This document shows, piece by piece, positions 7,846 to 16,872 of a DNA stretch of 61,359 bases; the first letter of the stretch is position 1; every line of letters starts with the position of its first letter. The notes under the pieces are model-generated. The model saw only the letters and a program-made list of their open reading frames with translations. It had not been told where the DNA came from and made no database searches. The position numbers and the translations under genes were made by a program. The DNA comes from Limnohabitans sp. WS1 (GTDB lineage Bacteria > Pseudomonadota > Gammaproteobacteria > Burkholderiales > Burkholderiaceae_C). The DNA lies in the NCBI RefSeq assembly GCF_003063265.1, contig NZ_NERU01000024.1, forward strand, positions 1 through 61,359. The letters are read 5' to 3'.

Positions 7846-8298
7846 ATGAAACGAACATTTGCCCTGATGGGTACATTGCTGGCCTTGACTTTGGCCATAC
7901 CAGCGCAGGCGCAATTTGCAAAGCCTGAAGATGCCATCAAATACCGAAAGGCCAGCTACTCGGTCATGGCCGCACATTTTGGACGTCTGGGTGCCATGGC
8001 CAACGGTCGTGCACCTTATGACGCCAAACTCGCCGCAGAGAATGCCGAATTGGTGGCCGTCATGTCCAAATTGCCGTGGGCAGCCTATGGTGAAGGAACA
8101 GACAAGGGAGATACACGCGCCAAGCCCGAAATCTGGAAAGAGTCGGCCAAATTCAAGGAGGCTTCAGACAAGATGCAAGCCGAAATTGTGAAATTGAACG
8201 TGGCCGCCAAAGCGGGAAACCTGGATGCTCTGAAAGTTGCATTTGGACCTGCTGCGGCATCGTGCAAAGCCTGCCACGACAATTTCCGCAAAGATTAA
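7846..8298 (+). CDS. Cytochrome c' (periplasmic, class II c-type)
   Basis: The 150-residue protein has a Sec signal peptide (MKRTFALMG...AQA, cleavage near residue 22), a four-helix-bundle length and a C-terminal haem site CKACH (Cys140-His144), the arrangement of class II cytochrome c'. These proteins bind NO or CO at a five-coordinate haem and are often linked to nitric oxide tolerance. It is divergent from a cytochrome b561-like gene, a common pairing. GGAGTTATAA precedes the ATG. Confidence 0.92.
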   Translation: MKRTFALMGTLLALTLAIPAQAQFAKPEDAIKYRKASYSVMAAHFGRLGAMANGRAPYDAKLAAENAELVAVMSKLPWAAYGEGTDKGDTRAKPEIWKESAKFKEASDKMQAEIVKLNVAAKAGNLDALKVAFGPAAASCKACHDNFRKD

Positions 8299-8338
8299 GC
8301 GCACAAACATGAGCTGCCCGTCGCTCTGATTCCTGCTG

Positions 8339-8866
8339 TCAGGTTTCGGCGAGCAGCTTTTCAATCAATTGGTGCAGTTCAACAAAGTTGGGTGTGCCCA
8401 CAAAGCGTTTGATAATTTCACCGCGCTTGTTAACCAAAAAAGTCGTCGGCGTGAGTTTGACGTCTCCCCAATCACGCGCCAATGATCCTGTATTGTCAAT
8501 GGCCACCTTGAAGGGCAGTTGGCGTGTTTGGGCAAAGTTGACCACATAGCTGGGTGGGTCATAGCTCATGGCCACAGCCAGCGTTTCGTAGCCGCGGCCT
8601 TTGAACTTGTTGTAGGTGGCAATCAGTTCAGGCATTTCGGCGACACAGCTCGTGCAGCTGGTGGCCCAAAAATTAACCAAAGATACTTTTCCTTGCAATT
8701 GCGCAGACGTGAGGGTCGAACCATCCAGCAAAACAAAGGAAGATGCGGGCGCACGCTCAGCCGAGCAGCCGGATAGGACTGCAGATATGCCAAGAGCGCA
8801 AGCCATCAACCAAACACGTCGGCCCAAAGGCTGTAAATTCAAGGGAGTTTTCAAGTGCATCTTCAT
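8339..8866 (-). CDS. TlpA/ResA-like thioredoxin-fold lipoprotein
   Basis: The 175-residue protein starts at 8866 or 8860 (MKMHLK). It has a lipobox LSGC with Cys34, predicting attachment to the periplasmic side of a membrane. The thioredoxin domain holds the redox pair in NFWATSCTSC (Cys71, Cys74), then TPTTFLVNKRGEI with the cis-Pro loop. TlpA/ResA proteins reduce disulfides during cytochrome c maturation or copper-centre assembly; the nearby c-type cytochrome gene fits this. A longer frame to 8968 is rejected because it overlaps the divergent gene and hides the lipoprotein signal. Confidence 0.9.
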   Translation of the reverse strand: MKMHLKTPLNLQPLGRRVWLMACALGISAVLSGCSAERAPASSFVLLDGSTLTSAQLQGKVSLVNFWATSCTSCVAEMPELIATYNKFKGRGYETLAVAMSYDPPSYVVNFAQTRQLPFKVAIDNTGSLARDWGDVKLTPTTFLVNKRGEIIKRFVGTPNFVELHQLIEKLLAET

Positions 8867-9553
8867 CGTAGAAAGTTTAATACGTTTGCCATGTCCGCAG
8901 GCATGGTGGTGATTGGACCTGCACAGGCCTTCAGTCTGGCTGATTTGAGCCAAGGCGATGCATCGCAAGGGTTGAAGTTAGCGTTGGAGAAAGGGGCTGC
9001 GGCAGCGATTGGCCTGCTGGGCGTTCAAGATGGTTTCATGGGCAATGACAAAGTCCGTATCGGTTTGCCTGAGTTCATGCAAAAGGGAACCAGGATGCTC
9101 AAAACCATGGGCATGAGCAAGCAGCTGGACGCCCTGAACTTGCAGATGAACCGCGCTGCAGAAGCTGCCGTGCCTTTGTCGCAAAAATTACTGACCCAGT
9201 CGATTCAGAGCATGTCAGTGCAAGATGCCAAGTCCATTCTTCAAGGTGGTGACACCTCGGTGACCCGATTTTTTATCGACAAAACACGGATGCCGTTGAC
9301 CGAGGAATTCATGCCACAGGTCAAACAGGTGTTGGGTCAACTCGGTGTGGTCGAGCAGTTCAATGCGCTGGCAGGTAAACTGTCGGGCTTGGGTTTGTTG
9401 TCCAAAGACAATGCACAGCTGGAAAACCATGTGACGGCCAAAACACTGGATGGGCTGTATTTCATGATTGGCGAAGAAGAAAAGAAGATTCGCCAAAACC
9501 CGGCGCAAGCAGGTAGCGCCATGCTCAGCAAGGTGTTTGGCGCCTTGCGATGA
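8855..9553 (+). CDS. DUF4197 exported protein
   Basis: The 232-residue protein matches the DUF4197 family, of unknown function: SLADLSQGDASQGLKLALEKGA at the start, then QMNRAAEAAVPLSQKLL, ILQGGDTSVTRFF and TAKTLDGLYFMIGEEEKKIRQNPA. The GTG at 8855 gives an N-terminus with HRRKF, a hydrophobic stretch and AQA, read here as a signal peptide, possibly Tat-type. The ATG at 8891 would remove the charged region. The GTG start overlaps the divergent TlpA-like gene start by 12 bp. Confidence 0.82.
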   Translation: MHLHRRKFNTFAMSAGMVVIGPAQAFSLADLSQGDASQGLKLALEKGAAAAIGLLGVQDGFMGNDKVRIGLPEFMQKGTRMLKTMGMSKQLDALNLQMNRAAEAAVPLSQKLLTQSIQSMSVQDAKSILQGGDTSVTRFFIDKTRMPLTEEFMPQVKQVLGQLGVVEQFNALAGKLSGLGLLSKDNAQLENHVTAKTLDGLYFMIGEEEKKIRQNPAQAGSAMLSKVFGALR

Positions 9554-9595
9554 GTCATGAACCTCACCGGCAGTCGGCGCACCCATAGCAGACCG

Positions 9596-10324
9596 TCAAG
9601 TCAAGGCCAACAAGAGCTTCAACAGGCCATCGGGGTCGCTGACCATGGGGTCATGGCCTGTTTTCATCTCGATCACCTGCGAGCCAGGCAACCACGCACC
9701 TTCCCAAAATTTGGGGTCACGCATGCGCAGTCGGCTGATGTCGATGGTGCCCAGCGGTGGTTCGGTGCAGTTGATGAAAGTGCGGGGAACACGCGCCACT
9801 TGCAGAGGATCAAAGTCCAGCACTTGGGTGTAAGGACCGCCCGGGTGGGGTGTTTGACGGCGTTGGACCCAAGCGTGGTCAACGTCGCTCAAACCAAACA
9901 CCGATGGGTCCGGGGCTGGAAAGGCGTTCAAGGGATCAGCATGGGCTGCGGCGATGCGTGCGTTGCGGGTGGCACTCGCATGGGTGCTGCTCCAGCTTTC
10001 GCCGGGCTTGGGCAATACGGCGTCCAGGTAGACCAGATGTTGAAGCCGCTGCGGCCTGCGGGCGGCCACGGCGGTGCCCAGCATGCCGGCGTAGGAGTGC
10101 ACCACCAGCACCACATCGTCCATTTCTTCGGCATCCATAGCGGCCATCACGTCCTGAATGTGGGTTTCCAGATCGATGTCGGGGCGCAGCAAGTGGGCAC
10201 GTTCGCCCACGCCAGTCAACGTGACGGCGTGAGCCCGGTGACCTGCTTGGATGAGGCCTGGCAAAACACGTTGCCAGCACCAGGCGCCATGCCAGGCCCC
10301 GTGAACCAGTAAAAAATTGGCCAT
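9596..10324 (-). CDS. Alpha/beta-fold hydrolase (methylesterase-like)
   Basis: A 242-residue cytosolic alpha/beta hydrolase starting at 10324 (MANFLLVHGAWHGAWCW). The oxyanion region is HGAWHGAW, the nucleophile Ser77 is in VVHSYAG and the His is in KTGHDPM near residue 224. This short-HSYAG pattern resembles the plant methylesterase/hydroxynitrile lyase group and bacterial esterases; the substrate is not evident. Its start overlaps the stop of the upstream CoA-transferase gene by one base, so the two are one operon and may act on a common acyl or ester intermediate. Confidence 0.85.
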   Translation of the reverse strand: MANFLLVHGAWHGAWCWQRVLPGLIQAGHRAHAVTLTGVGERAHLLRPDIDLETHIQDVMAAMDAEEMDDVVLVVHSYAGMLGTAVAARRPQRLQHLVYLDAVLPKPGESWSSTHASATRNARIAAAHADPLNAFPAPDPSVFGLSDVDHAWVQRRQTPHPGGPYTQVLDFDPLQVARVPRTFINCTEPPLGTIDISRLRMRDPKFWEGAWLPGSQVIEMKTGHDPMVSDPDGLLKLLLALT

Positions 10325-11568
10325 CAGATGACCCCTTTGCCGCGCAGAGGATCCAGTTGCGCAGCGGTCCAACCCAGTACTTCGGACAGGATTTCTGCAG
10401 TGTGCTGCCCCAGCATGGGGGGCGGAAAATCTTCACGAACGGGGGTGCGGCTCAATTTGATGGGGCTGGCCACCAACTGCAGGTCGGCTTTGATCGGGTG
10501 CTGCCATTGGCGAACCATGCCCCGAGCTTGAACTTGCGGGTCCACAAAAACTTCGCTCAAGGTGTTGATGGCACCACACGGCACCTTGGCTGCTTCCAAT
10601 GTGGGTAACCACTCTGCTTTGGTGCGGGTTTTCAAAATGGTCTCCAACAGGGGGACCAACTCTGCGCGATGGCGAACCCGATCGGCGTTCAAGGCATAAC
10701 GGGGGTCTTGAGCCAACTCGGGGCAGCCGGCCACGGCGCAAAATTTGACAAATTGCCCATCATTACCGACCGCCAGAATCAGGTGATCACGGGTGCCATC
10801 GGGGGCATCTTCAGGAGCCTTCACTTCAAATACCTGGTAGGGCACGATGTTCTGGTGCGCATTGCCCGCACGGCCAGGGACCTTGCCGCTGACGAGGTAG
10901 TTGGAGCCTAAGTTGGCCAGCATGGCAACCTGGGTGTCCAGCAGGGCCATGTCGACATACTGACCCTGGCCGGTGCGATCGGCATGCCGCAGTGCGGCCA
11001 AAATGCCCACGGTGGCGTACATGCCGGTGAACAGATCGGTCACGGCCACGCCCACTTTCTGAGGCCCACCACCCAAATCGTCGCGCTCGCCCGTCACACT
11101 CATCAGGCCGCCCATGCCTTGCACGGCATAGTCGTAGCCGGCACGTTCACGGTAGGGGCCGGTTTGGCCAAAACCAGTCACGCTGCAATACACCAATTTG
11201 GGGTTGAGCGCGCTCAGGCTGGCGTAGTCCAGGCCGTAGCGGGCCATGTCACCGACTTTGAAATTTTCAACGAACACATCGCAGTGTTGGACCAGGTCCC
11301 GGATCAGGGCCTGACCTTCGGGTTGGGCGATATCGCAAGTGAGTGAGCGTTTGTTGCGGTTCGCACCCAGGTAATAAGCCGCCTCTGCCGTGTCTTGGCC
11401 TTGTGCGTCTTTTAAAAAAGGAGGTCCCCAGGTTCGGGTGTCATCGCCTGTGCCTGGGCGTTCAATTTTGATCACATCTGCACCCAGGTCGGCCAGGGTT
11501 TGGGTGCACCAAGGGCCCGCAAGAACGCGGGAGAGGTCAAGAACGCGGATGCCATCGAGTGAATTCAT
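10324..11568 (-). CDS. CaiB/BaiF family (class III) CoA-transferase
   Basis: The 414-residue protein has the full class III CoA-transferase pattern: LDGIRVLDLSRVLAGPWCTQTLADLGADVIKIE, RNKRSLTCDIA, VFVENFKVGDM, SVTGFGQTGPY and AGYDYAVQGMGG, where the Asp is the expected acyl-accepting residue. Such enzymes move CoA between carboxylic acids. The particular acid cannot be named from sequence. It is translationally coupled to the hydrolase downstream and diverges from the lipoprotein gene at 11622. Confidence 0.92.
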   Translation of the reverse strand: MNSLDGIRVLDLSRVLAGPWCTQTLADLGADVIKIERPGTGDDTRTWGPPFLKDAQGQDTAEAAYYLGANRNKRSLTCDIAQPEGQALIRDLVQHCDVFVENFKVGDMARYGLDYASLSALNPKLVYCSVTGFGQTGPYRERAGYDYAVQGMGGLMSVTGERDDLGGGPQKVGVAVTDLFTGMYATVGILAALRHADRTGQGQYVDMALLDTQVAMLANLGSNYLVSGKVPGRAGNAHQNIVPYQVFEVKAPEDAPDGTRDHLILAVGNDGQFVKFCAVAGCPELAQDPRYALNADRVRHRAELVPLLETILKTRTKAEWLPTLEAAKVPCGAINTLSEVFVDPQVQARGMVRQWQHPIKADLQLVASPIKLSRTPVREDFPPPMLGQHTAEILSEVLGWTAAQLDPLRGKGVI

Positions 11569-11621
11569 GGTTGCATTGTCGCCAAAACCAAACAGTTCTG
11601 CTGATCAGGATAATCACCCCC

Positions 11622-12170
11622 ATGAAAAGTATTCGCATTGGCCTTTTGGCCTGTTTGTTGCCAACGCTGTGGCTCAGTGCATGCAGTCCAGATCAAAACT
11701 GGCGCGAGGTCACTTTGGAGGGGACCGCCTTTAAAGTCCAATTGCCTTGCAAGCCTGATCGAGCCAAGCGGTCTGTCGTCATGAACAACATGCCTGCCCA
11801 ATTGCAAGTTGTGGGCTGTGAAAGCTCAGGGTCTATGCTCGCCTTCATGACGGTCGAGTTGCAAACGGGTGCAGATGCCAATGCACTCATGGAAGGCTGG
11901 CAAAAAGTCACACTTGAGAATATGCGGGCGGACACCGTTGGGACGCCTGTTCAACAGCAAGTGTGGCATCGTCCAGGCCAATTGCCCATGAAGGCTTCGT
12001 TGCGACTACAAGCCAAGGGTTTCAGTGCCAATGGCCAAGCTGTCAATATCGACGCCGTATGGGGGGCTGTGGCCGATGGTGATCGGGTGCGATTGATCCA
12101 TGCGGTGGTTTACGCACCAAAAATTTCGCCAGATTTGGCCAATACCTTGTTTGAGGGACTTCGACCATGA
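11622..12170 (+). CDS. Predicted lipoprotein of unknown function
   Basis: A 182-residue protein with a lipoprotein signal (MKSIRIGLLA...LSAC, Cys21). I do not recognise a named family in the remainder (FKVQLPCKPDRAKRSVVMNNMPAQLQVVGCE), which has two more cysteines that could pair. The ATG at 11622 is chosen over one at 11559 because the latter overlaps the divergent gene and buries the signal. The stop overlaps the MFS start (ATGA), so the pair is coupled. Confidence 0.8.
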   Translation: MKSIRIGLLACLLPTLWLSACSPDQNWREVTLEGTAFKVQLPCKPDRAKRSVVMNNMPAQLQVVGCESSGSMLAFMTVELQTGADANALMEGWQKVTLENMRADTVGTPVQQQVWHRPGQLPMKASLRLQAKGFSANGQAVNIDAVWGAVADGDRVRLIHAVVYAPKISPDLANTLFEGLRP

Positions 12171-13441
12171 CCGCCGTCACATTGGCTCACAACACCACGC
12201 ACTCCGATCGCTTGTCACGAAGAAGTGCGGTGGTGGTGTTCTTGGCATTTGCGCTGGCTTATTTCTTTTCCGCATTGGTCAGGGCCATCACCGCCACACT
12301 GTCACCCACACTCACTGACGAATTCAGTCTCAATGCGCAAGACCTTGGATTGTTGGCAGGTGGATATTTCCTTGGATTTTCATTCACCCAATTGCCACTG
12401 GGCCGTCTGTTGGACAGCCATGGCCCCAAAAAGGTCGTGTTGGCTTTCTTGACGTTTGCCGTGTTGGGTTGTTTGGCTTTTGCTTGGGCGGACAGCTTTA
12501 CAGGGTTGTTGGCCGCCAGAGTCTTGTGTGGCATGGGGGTCAGCGCGTGCTTGATGGCCCCCTTGACAGGCTACAGACGGTGGTTTGACGCCAATGACCA
12601 ATTGCGAAGCAATTCATGGATGCTGATGACCGGTTCGTTGGGCATGCTGGCGGCCACATTGCCAGTGCAGTGGTTGATGCCCATTTGGGGCTGGAGAGCG
12701 CTTTTTGTCATGTTGGGCATCATGATTGCCTTGGCCATGGTCTTGATTTTCATGGTGGTCCCTTTATGGCGAACAACCAGCACCAACGAGGATCCTGCGG
12801 CCAAAGTCATCCAAGATGATGGCAGTTACCGGGAAATTTGGCGCAGTGCGTATTTTTGGCGCATGACGCCCATAGGATTTTTCAGCTACGGAGGGATGGT
12901 GGCCATTCAGACCTTGTGGGCTGGGCCCTGGATGACGCAGGTCGCTGGCTGGACACCGACTGAGGCAGCAAAAGGCTTGTTTTTGATCAATCTGTGCATG
13001 TTGGTCACATTTTGGCTCTGGGGATTGATGAGCCCTGGCTTGGCCCGCAGAGGTATCCCTGTGGAGCGTTTGATAGCCTGGGGTTTACCCATGAGTTTTG
13101 TCGTGATTGCCAGCTTGGCCTGGATGGGCCCATCCATCGGCACGGGTGCAGCTGTTGGCGTGGCTTTGTTGTGTGTTTCCAGCACGGTGGTTGCGTTGGC
13201 GCAGCCAGCCGTGGGCATGGCATTTCCACCCCATTTGGCAGGCCGTGCATTGTCTGCTTACAACCTGGTTGTTTTTGCCGGAATTTTTGTTGTTCAGTGG
13301 GGCATTGGATTGATGGTCGATGCCGGTCTGGGCATGGGCCTTCAAAAGCCAGCGGCCTATCAAATGGCTTTGGCTTGTTTTGGTGTTTGCTCGGGGTTGT
13401 CGTGGCTGTATTTTTTGCTGAAACGTCCGATTCAAGCCTGA
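12167..13441 (+). CDS. Major facilitator superfamily transporter
   Basis: A 424-residue inner-membrane protein with about 12 hydrophobic spans. MFS motif A-like sequence GRLLDSHGPKKV follows helix 2, with the N-terminal helix reading FALAYFFSALVRAI and GLLAGGYFLGFSFTQLPLG. The type resembles nitrate/organic-anion-proton symporter-like MFS proteins, but the substrate is unknown. It is coupled to the preceding lipoprotein gene by four overlapping bases and is 13 bp from the PTS genes. Confidence 0.88.
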   Translation: MTAVTLAHNTTHSDRLSRRSAVVVFLAFALAYFFSALVRAITATLSPTLTDEFSLNAQDLGLLAGGYFLGFSFTQLPLGRLLDSHGPKKVVLAFLTFAVLGCLAFAWADSFTGLLAARVLCGMGVSACLMAPLTGYRRWFDANDQLRSNSWMLMTGSLGMLAATLPVQWLMPIWGWRALFVMLGIMIALAMVLIFMVVPLWRTTSTNEDPAAKVIQDDGSYREIWRSAYFWRMTPIGFFSYGGMVAIQTLWAGPWMTQVAGWTPTEAAKGLFLINLCMLVTFWLWGLMSPGLARRGIPVERLIAWGLPMSFVVIASLAWMGPSIGTGAAVGVALLCVSSTVVALAQPAVGMAFPPHLAGRALSAYNLVVFAGIFVVQWGIGLMVDAGLGMGLQKPAAYQMALACFGVCSGLSWLYFLLKRPIQA

Positions 13442-13454
13442 TAATGACCTGCTT

Positions 13455-13898
13455 ATGATCGGCATCCTCATCATTGCTCATGCACCACTGGCCAGCGCTC
13501 TGCGCGATTGCGCATTGCATGTTTTTCCGGATTGTGCGGCCGGCGTTTTGGCCCTCGATGTGTTGGCCAATGATGCCCCTGAGGACAGCCTGCAGCAAGC
13601 GCACAACGCCATGACAGCGTTGGCAACGCAAGAAGTGTTGTTGCTCAGTGACGTGTTTGGAGCAACGCCTTGTAATGTGGCGCAGCAGTTGGGTGATGGC
13701 TCGCGAACCCGCCTGGTCGCTGGGGTTAATTTGCCCATGTTGCTGCGCAGTGTTTGTTACCGACACGAAAGTTTGGAGTCACTGGCGGCACGTGCCCACG
13801 CTGGTGGAACACAGGGTGTCATGCCCGTTGGAAGTACAGCCCCACAAAATCAAACAGGAACAAGACATGCCTCAAGCCACCACGACCATCAGCAATAA
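13455..13898 (+). CDS. PTS EIIA component, mannose family (regulatory PTS)
   Basis: A 147-residue EIIA(Man)-type protein. The phosphorylation site is His9 in ILIIAHAPLASAL, and LLLSDVFGATPCNVA is the usual second signature. No EIIB, EIIC or EIID genes are adjacent, which is the arrangement of the regulatory phosphorelay found in many beta-proteobacteria. The 3' end overlaps the HPr gene by 32 bp in another frame, so the last 10-15 residues (His/Gln-rich) may be dispensable. Confidence 0.9.
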   Translation: MIGILIIAHAPLASALRDCALHVFPDCAAGVLALDVLANDAPEDSLQQAHNAMTALATQEVLLLSDVFGATPCNVAQQLGDGSRTRLVAGVNLPMLLRSVCYRHESLESLAARAHAGGTQGVMPVGSTAPQNQTGTRHASSHHDHQQ

Positions 13899-14136
13899 AC
13901 TGGGTCTTCATGCACGCGCATCCGCCAAACTGACAAAATTGGCAGGCAGTTTTCCCTGTGATGTCTGGTTGAGCAAAGGTGAGCGACGCATCAACGCCAA
14001 AAGCATCATGGGCGTGATGATGCTTGCAGCGGGCATTGGGAGTGAGGTTGTTCTTGAAACTTCGGGTGAAAGAGATCAAGAAGCACTTGATGCCTTGCTT
14101 GCTTTGATGGCCGATAAATTTGGTGAGGGCGAATGA
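13867..14136 (+). CDS. ptsH: Phosphocarrier protein HPr
   Basis: An 89-residue HPr: LGLHARASAKL carries the active His15 and INAKSIMGVMML the regulatory Ser46 region, which is a potential HprK site. HPr carries phosphate from EI to EIIA. The ATG at 13867 is supported by an upstream GGAACAAGAC and by the family length. An earlier in-frame start inside the EIIA gene is rejected. Confidence 0.95.
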   Translation: MPQATTTISNKLGLHARASAKLTKLAGSFPCDVWLSKGERRINAKSIMGVMMLAAGIGSEVVLETSGERDQEALDALLALMADKFGEGE

Positions 14137-14179
14137 CGGTGCTCGTGCTTCATAGAAATCGGGCTTTGGAGCTTTACCC

Positions 14180-15928
14180 ATGACGTTCAGCATCCATGGA
14201 TTGGCGGTCGCCCGAGGCATCGCCATCGGGCGGGCTGTTTTGGTGGCATCGAGTCGTGTCGATGTGGCGCACTACTTCATCCAGGCAGACCAAATACCGG
14301 TTGAAATCGAGCGTTTGTGTACAGCACGAGATGCCGTCATCGATGAGTTACAGCGTTTGCAGCGTGACATGCCCAAAGACGCGCCACACGAACTGGCCGC
14401 TTTGCTCGATGTGCACCTGATGCTGCTGCAAGATGAGGAACTCAATGCCAGTGTCGCGCATTGGATCAAAGAGCGGCTTTACAACGCCGAGTGGGCATTG
14501 ACCAGCCAGCTGGAAATCATCGCGCGTCAATTTGACGAGATGGATGACCCCTATTTGCGAGAGAGAAAAGCCGACGTAGAACAAGTTGCCGAGCGTGTGT
14601 TGCACAGTCTCAAGGGCTCAGGTTCACCCATGGTCAAGGTCCAAAGACCTTTGCGGCCGCAACAAGACCTTCAACTGGGGGATACCGATGTGCCACTGGT
14701 TTTGGTGGCACACGACTTATCACCCGCCGACATGTTGCAATTCAAGCAAAGTGTTTTTACCGGGTTTGTGACCGATGTAGGGGGCAAAACATCTCACACA
14801 GCCATCGTGGCTCGGAGTTTGGACATCCCCGCTGTGGTGGGGGCCCGTACGGCCAGCCAGTTGGTGAAGCAAGATGATTGGGTCATCATCGACGGTGACG
14901 CTGGCGTGATCATTGTGGATCCATCGCCCATTATTTTGGCCGACTATGGCTTCAAACAGCGGCAAGGTGAATTGGAGCGAGAGCGCTTGGTCCGATTGCG
15001 TCACACACCGGCGATCACGCTGGATGGTCAAAAAATCGAATTGTTGGCCAACATTGAGATGCCTGAAGACACGCAAGCAGCCATCTCGGCGGGGGCAGTC
15101 GGTGTGGGTTTGTTTCGCAGTGAGTTTCTCTTCATGGGCCGTCAAGGGAACTTGCCCGGTGAAGAAGAGCAATACGAGGCCTACCGCCGCGCTGTTGATG
15201 GCATGAAGGGTTTGCCCGTGACCATCAGAACCGTTGATGTGGGCGCAGACAAGCCGCTTGATGAAGCCCGTCATGATGCATCGCATTTGAACCCCGCACT
15301 GGGCTTGCGTGCAATCCGGTGGAGTTTGGCGGATCCCTCGATGTTTCTGACGCAGCTGCGTGCGATTTTGCGTTCAGCAACGCACGGCCAAGTGAATTTG
15401 TTGGTGCCCATGTTGGCTCATGGGAGCGAAATTCGTCAAACCCTGGCATTGATTTCGCAGGCCAGGCAGGAACTCGATCGAAGGGGTACAGCCCATGGAC
15501 CCGTGCGTTTGGGGGCCATGATCGAAATTCCTGCGGCAGCCCTGTCCTTGCGCTTGTTCACCCGATACTTTGACTTTTTGTCCATCGGCACCAACGATTT
15601 GATTCAGTACACCTTGGCCATTGATCGTGCCGATGAGTCGGTGGCCCATTTGTATGACCCACTTCATCCTGCTGTCCTGCGCTTGATCGCTGACACGATT
15701 GCTCAAGGGCAAGTCAGCGGCAAAAGTGTTTCTGTTTGTGGCGAGATGGCGGGAGATATCAGCATGACCCGATTGCTCTTGGGTTTGGGGCTTCGCAGTT
15801 TTTCCATGCACCCCTCGCAAATTTTGGCGGTCAAGCAACAAATTTTGCGCTCAGACAGTGCCAAGTTGGCGCTGTGGGCTCAGCAAGTGATGGACAGTGA
15901 TGATCCGGCCAGCATGATGTCGAGTTGA
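14180..15928 (+). CDS. ptsI: Phosphoenolpyruvate-protein phosphotransferase (Enzyme I)
   Basis: The 582-residue EI autophosphorylates from PEP and passes phosphate to HPr. Its N-terminal domain contains VARGIAIGRA and the active His206 in GGKTSHTAIVARS. The C-terminal PEP-binding barrel shows GVGLFRSEFLFM, NPALGLRAIRW, FLSIGTNDLIQYT and SVCGEMAGD with the catalytic Cys. It completes an EIIA-HPr-EI relay without a sugar permease. Confidence 0.97.
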   Translation: MTFSIHGLAVARGIAIGRAVLVASSRVDVAHYFIQADQIPVEIERLCTARDAVIDELQRLQRDMPKDAPHELAALLDVHLMLLQDEELNASVAHWIKERLYNAEWALTSQLEIIARQFDEMDDPYLRERKADVEQVAERVLHSLKGSGSPMVKVQRPLRPQQDLQLGDTDVPLVLVAHDLSPADMLQFKQSVFTGFVTDVGGKTSHTAIVARSLDIPAVVGARTASQLVKQDDWVIIDGDAGVIIVDPSPIILADYGFKQRQGELERERLVRLRHTPAITLDGQKIELLANIEMPEDTQAAISAGAVGVGLFRSEFLFMGRQGNLPGEEEQYEAYRRAVDGMKGLPVTIRTVDVGADKPLDEARHDASHLNPALGLRAIRWSLADPSMFLTQLRAILRSATHGQVNLLVPMLAHGSEIRQTLALISQARQELDRRGTAHGPVRLGAMIEIPAAALSLRLFTRYFDFLSIGTNDLIQYTLAIDRADESVAHLYDPLHPAVLRLIADTIAQGQVSGKSVSVCGEMAGDISMTRLLLGLGLRSFSMHPSQILAVKQQILRSDSAKLALWAQQVMDSDDPASMMSS

Positions 15929-15952
15929 CTGGTGGCCGAAATTTTTCAAGCC

Positions 15953-16831
15953 TCAATCCTTGGATTTTGATTTTTTATCTTGAGTCTGCGTCTCAAAATC
16001 AGCCGCATCATGGCGTTCATGCAACTGTGATTCAGGGGCACCCATCACGCGGTTGACCATGCGACCGCGCTGCACGGCAGGGCGTTGCGCCAGTTCTTCG
16101 GCCCAGCGCTGCACATGGGTGTATTCCTGCACCTGCAAAAATTCACCGGCTTCGTACAGCAGACCTTTTGCCAAAGCGCCATACCAGGGCCAGATGGCGA
16201 TGTCGGCGATCGTGTAGTCGTCGCCGGCGATGAAGCGGCTCTCGGCCAAGCGGCGGTCCAACACGTCCATCTCGCGCTTGACCTCCATGGCAAAGCGGTC
16301 AATGGCGTATTCGATCTTGACCGGCGCATAGGCATAAAAATGCCCAAAACCGCCACCCAAATAAGGGGCGCTGCCCATTTGCCAGAACAACCACGACAGG
16401 CATTCGGCGCGTCGGGCGGGATCGGTGGGCACCAGAGCGCCAAATTTTTCGGCCAGGTACAGCAAAATCGCACCCGATTCAAACACCCGTACCGGTTGCT
16501 CGCCGCTGCAGTCCAGCAGCGCCGGGATCTTGGAGTTGGGGTTCACGCTGACAAAGCCACTGCTGAATTGCTGGCCCTCCTGGATGCGGATCAGCCACGC
16601 ATCGTATTCGGCGCCTGCGTGCCCCAGGGCCAGCAACTCTTCGAGCATCACGGTGACTTTGACGCCGTTGGGCGTGCCCAGGGAGTACAGCTGCAGGGGG
16701 TGCTGGCCTCGCGGCAGGTCTTGCTCGTGTGTGGCCCCCGAGATGGGGCGGTTGATGTTGGCAAAACGCCCGCCGTTGGCCTTGTTCCAAGTCCAGACGG
16801 AGGGAGGGGTGTAAGCGCTGGTGTCGGTCAT
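15953..16831 (-). CDS. yghU: YghU-like glutathione S-transferase
   Basis: A 292-residue protein of the nu-class GST group (YghU/YfcG), which shows disulfide-bond oxidoreductase activity with two glutathiones. The N-terminal thioredoxin-like domain reads QLYSLGTPNGVKVTVMLEEL, then VNPNSKIPALLD and VFESGAILLYLAEKFG. The C-terminal helical domain contains LFWQMGSAPYLGGGFGHFY and YTIADIAIWPWYG. The YghU-type N-terminal extension (WTWNKANGGRFANINRP) is present. Confidence 0.92.
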   Translation of the reverse strand: MTDTSAYTPPSVWTWNKANGGRFANINRPISGATHEQDLPRGQHPLQLYSLGTPNGVKVTVMLEELLALGHAGAEYDAWLIRIQEGQQFSSGFVSVNPNSKIPALLDCSGEQPVRVFESGAILLYLAEKFGALVPTDPARRAECLSWLFWQMGSAPYLGGGFGHFYAYAPVKIEYAIDRFAMEVKREMDVLDRRLAESRFIAGDDYTIADIAIWPWYGALAKGLLYEAGEFLQVQEYTHVQRWAEELAQRPAVQRGRMVNRVMGAPESQLHERHDAADFETQTQDKKSKSKD

Positions 16832-16872
16832 GATGGGGTGCTCCGTGTGAATGGGTCAGTCAATGGCCAGGC

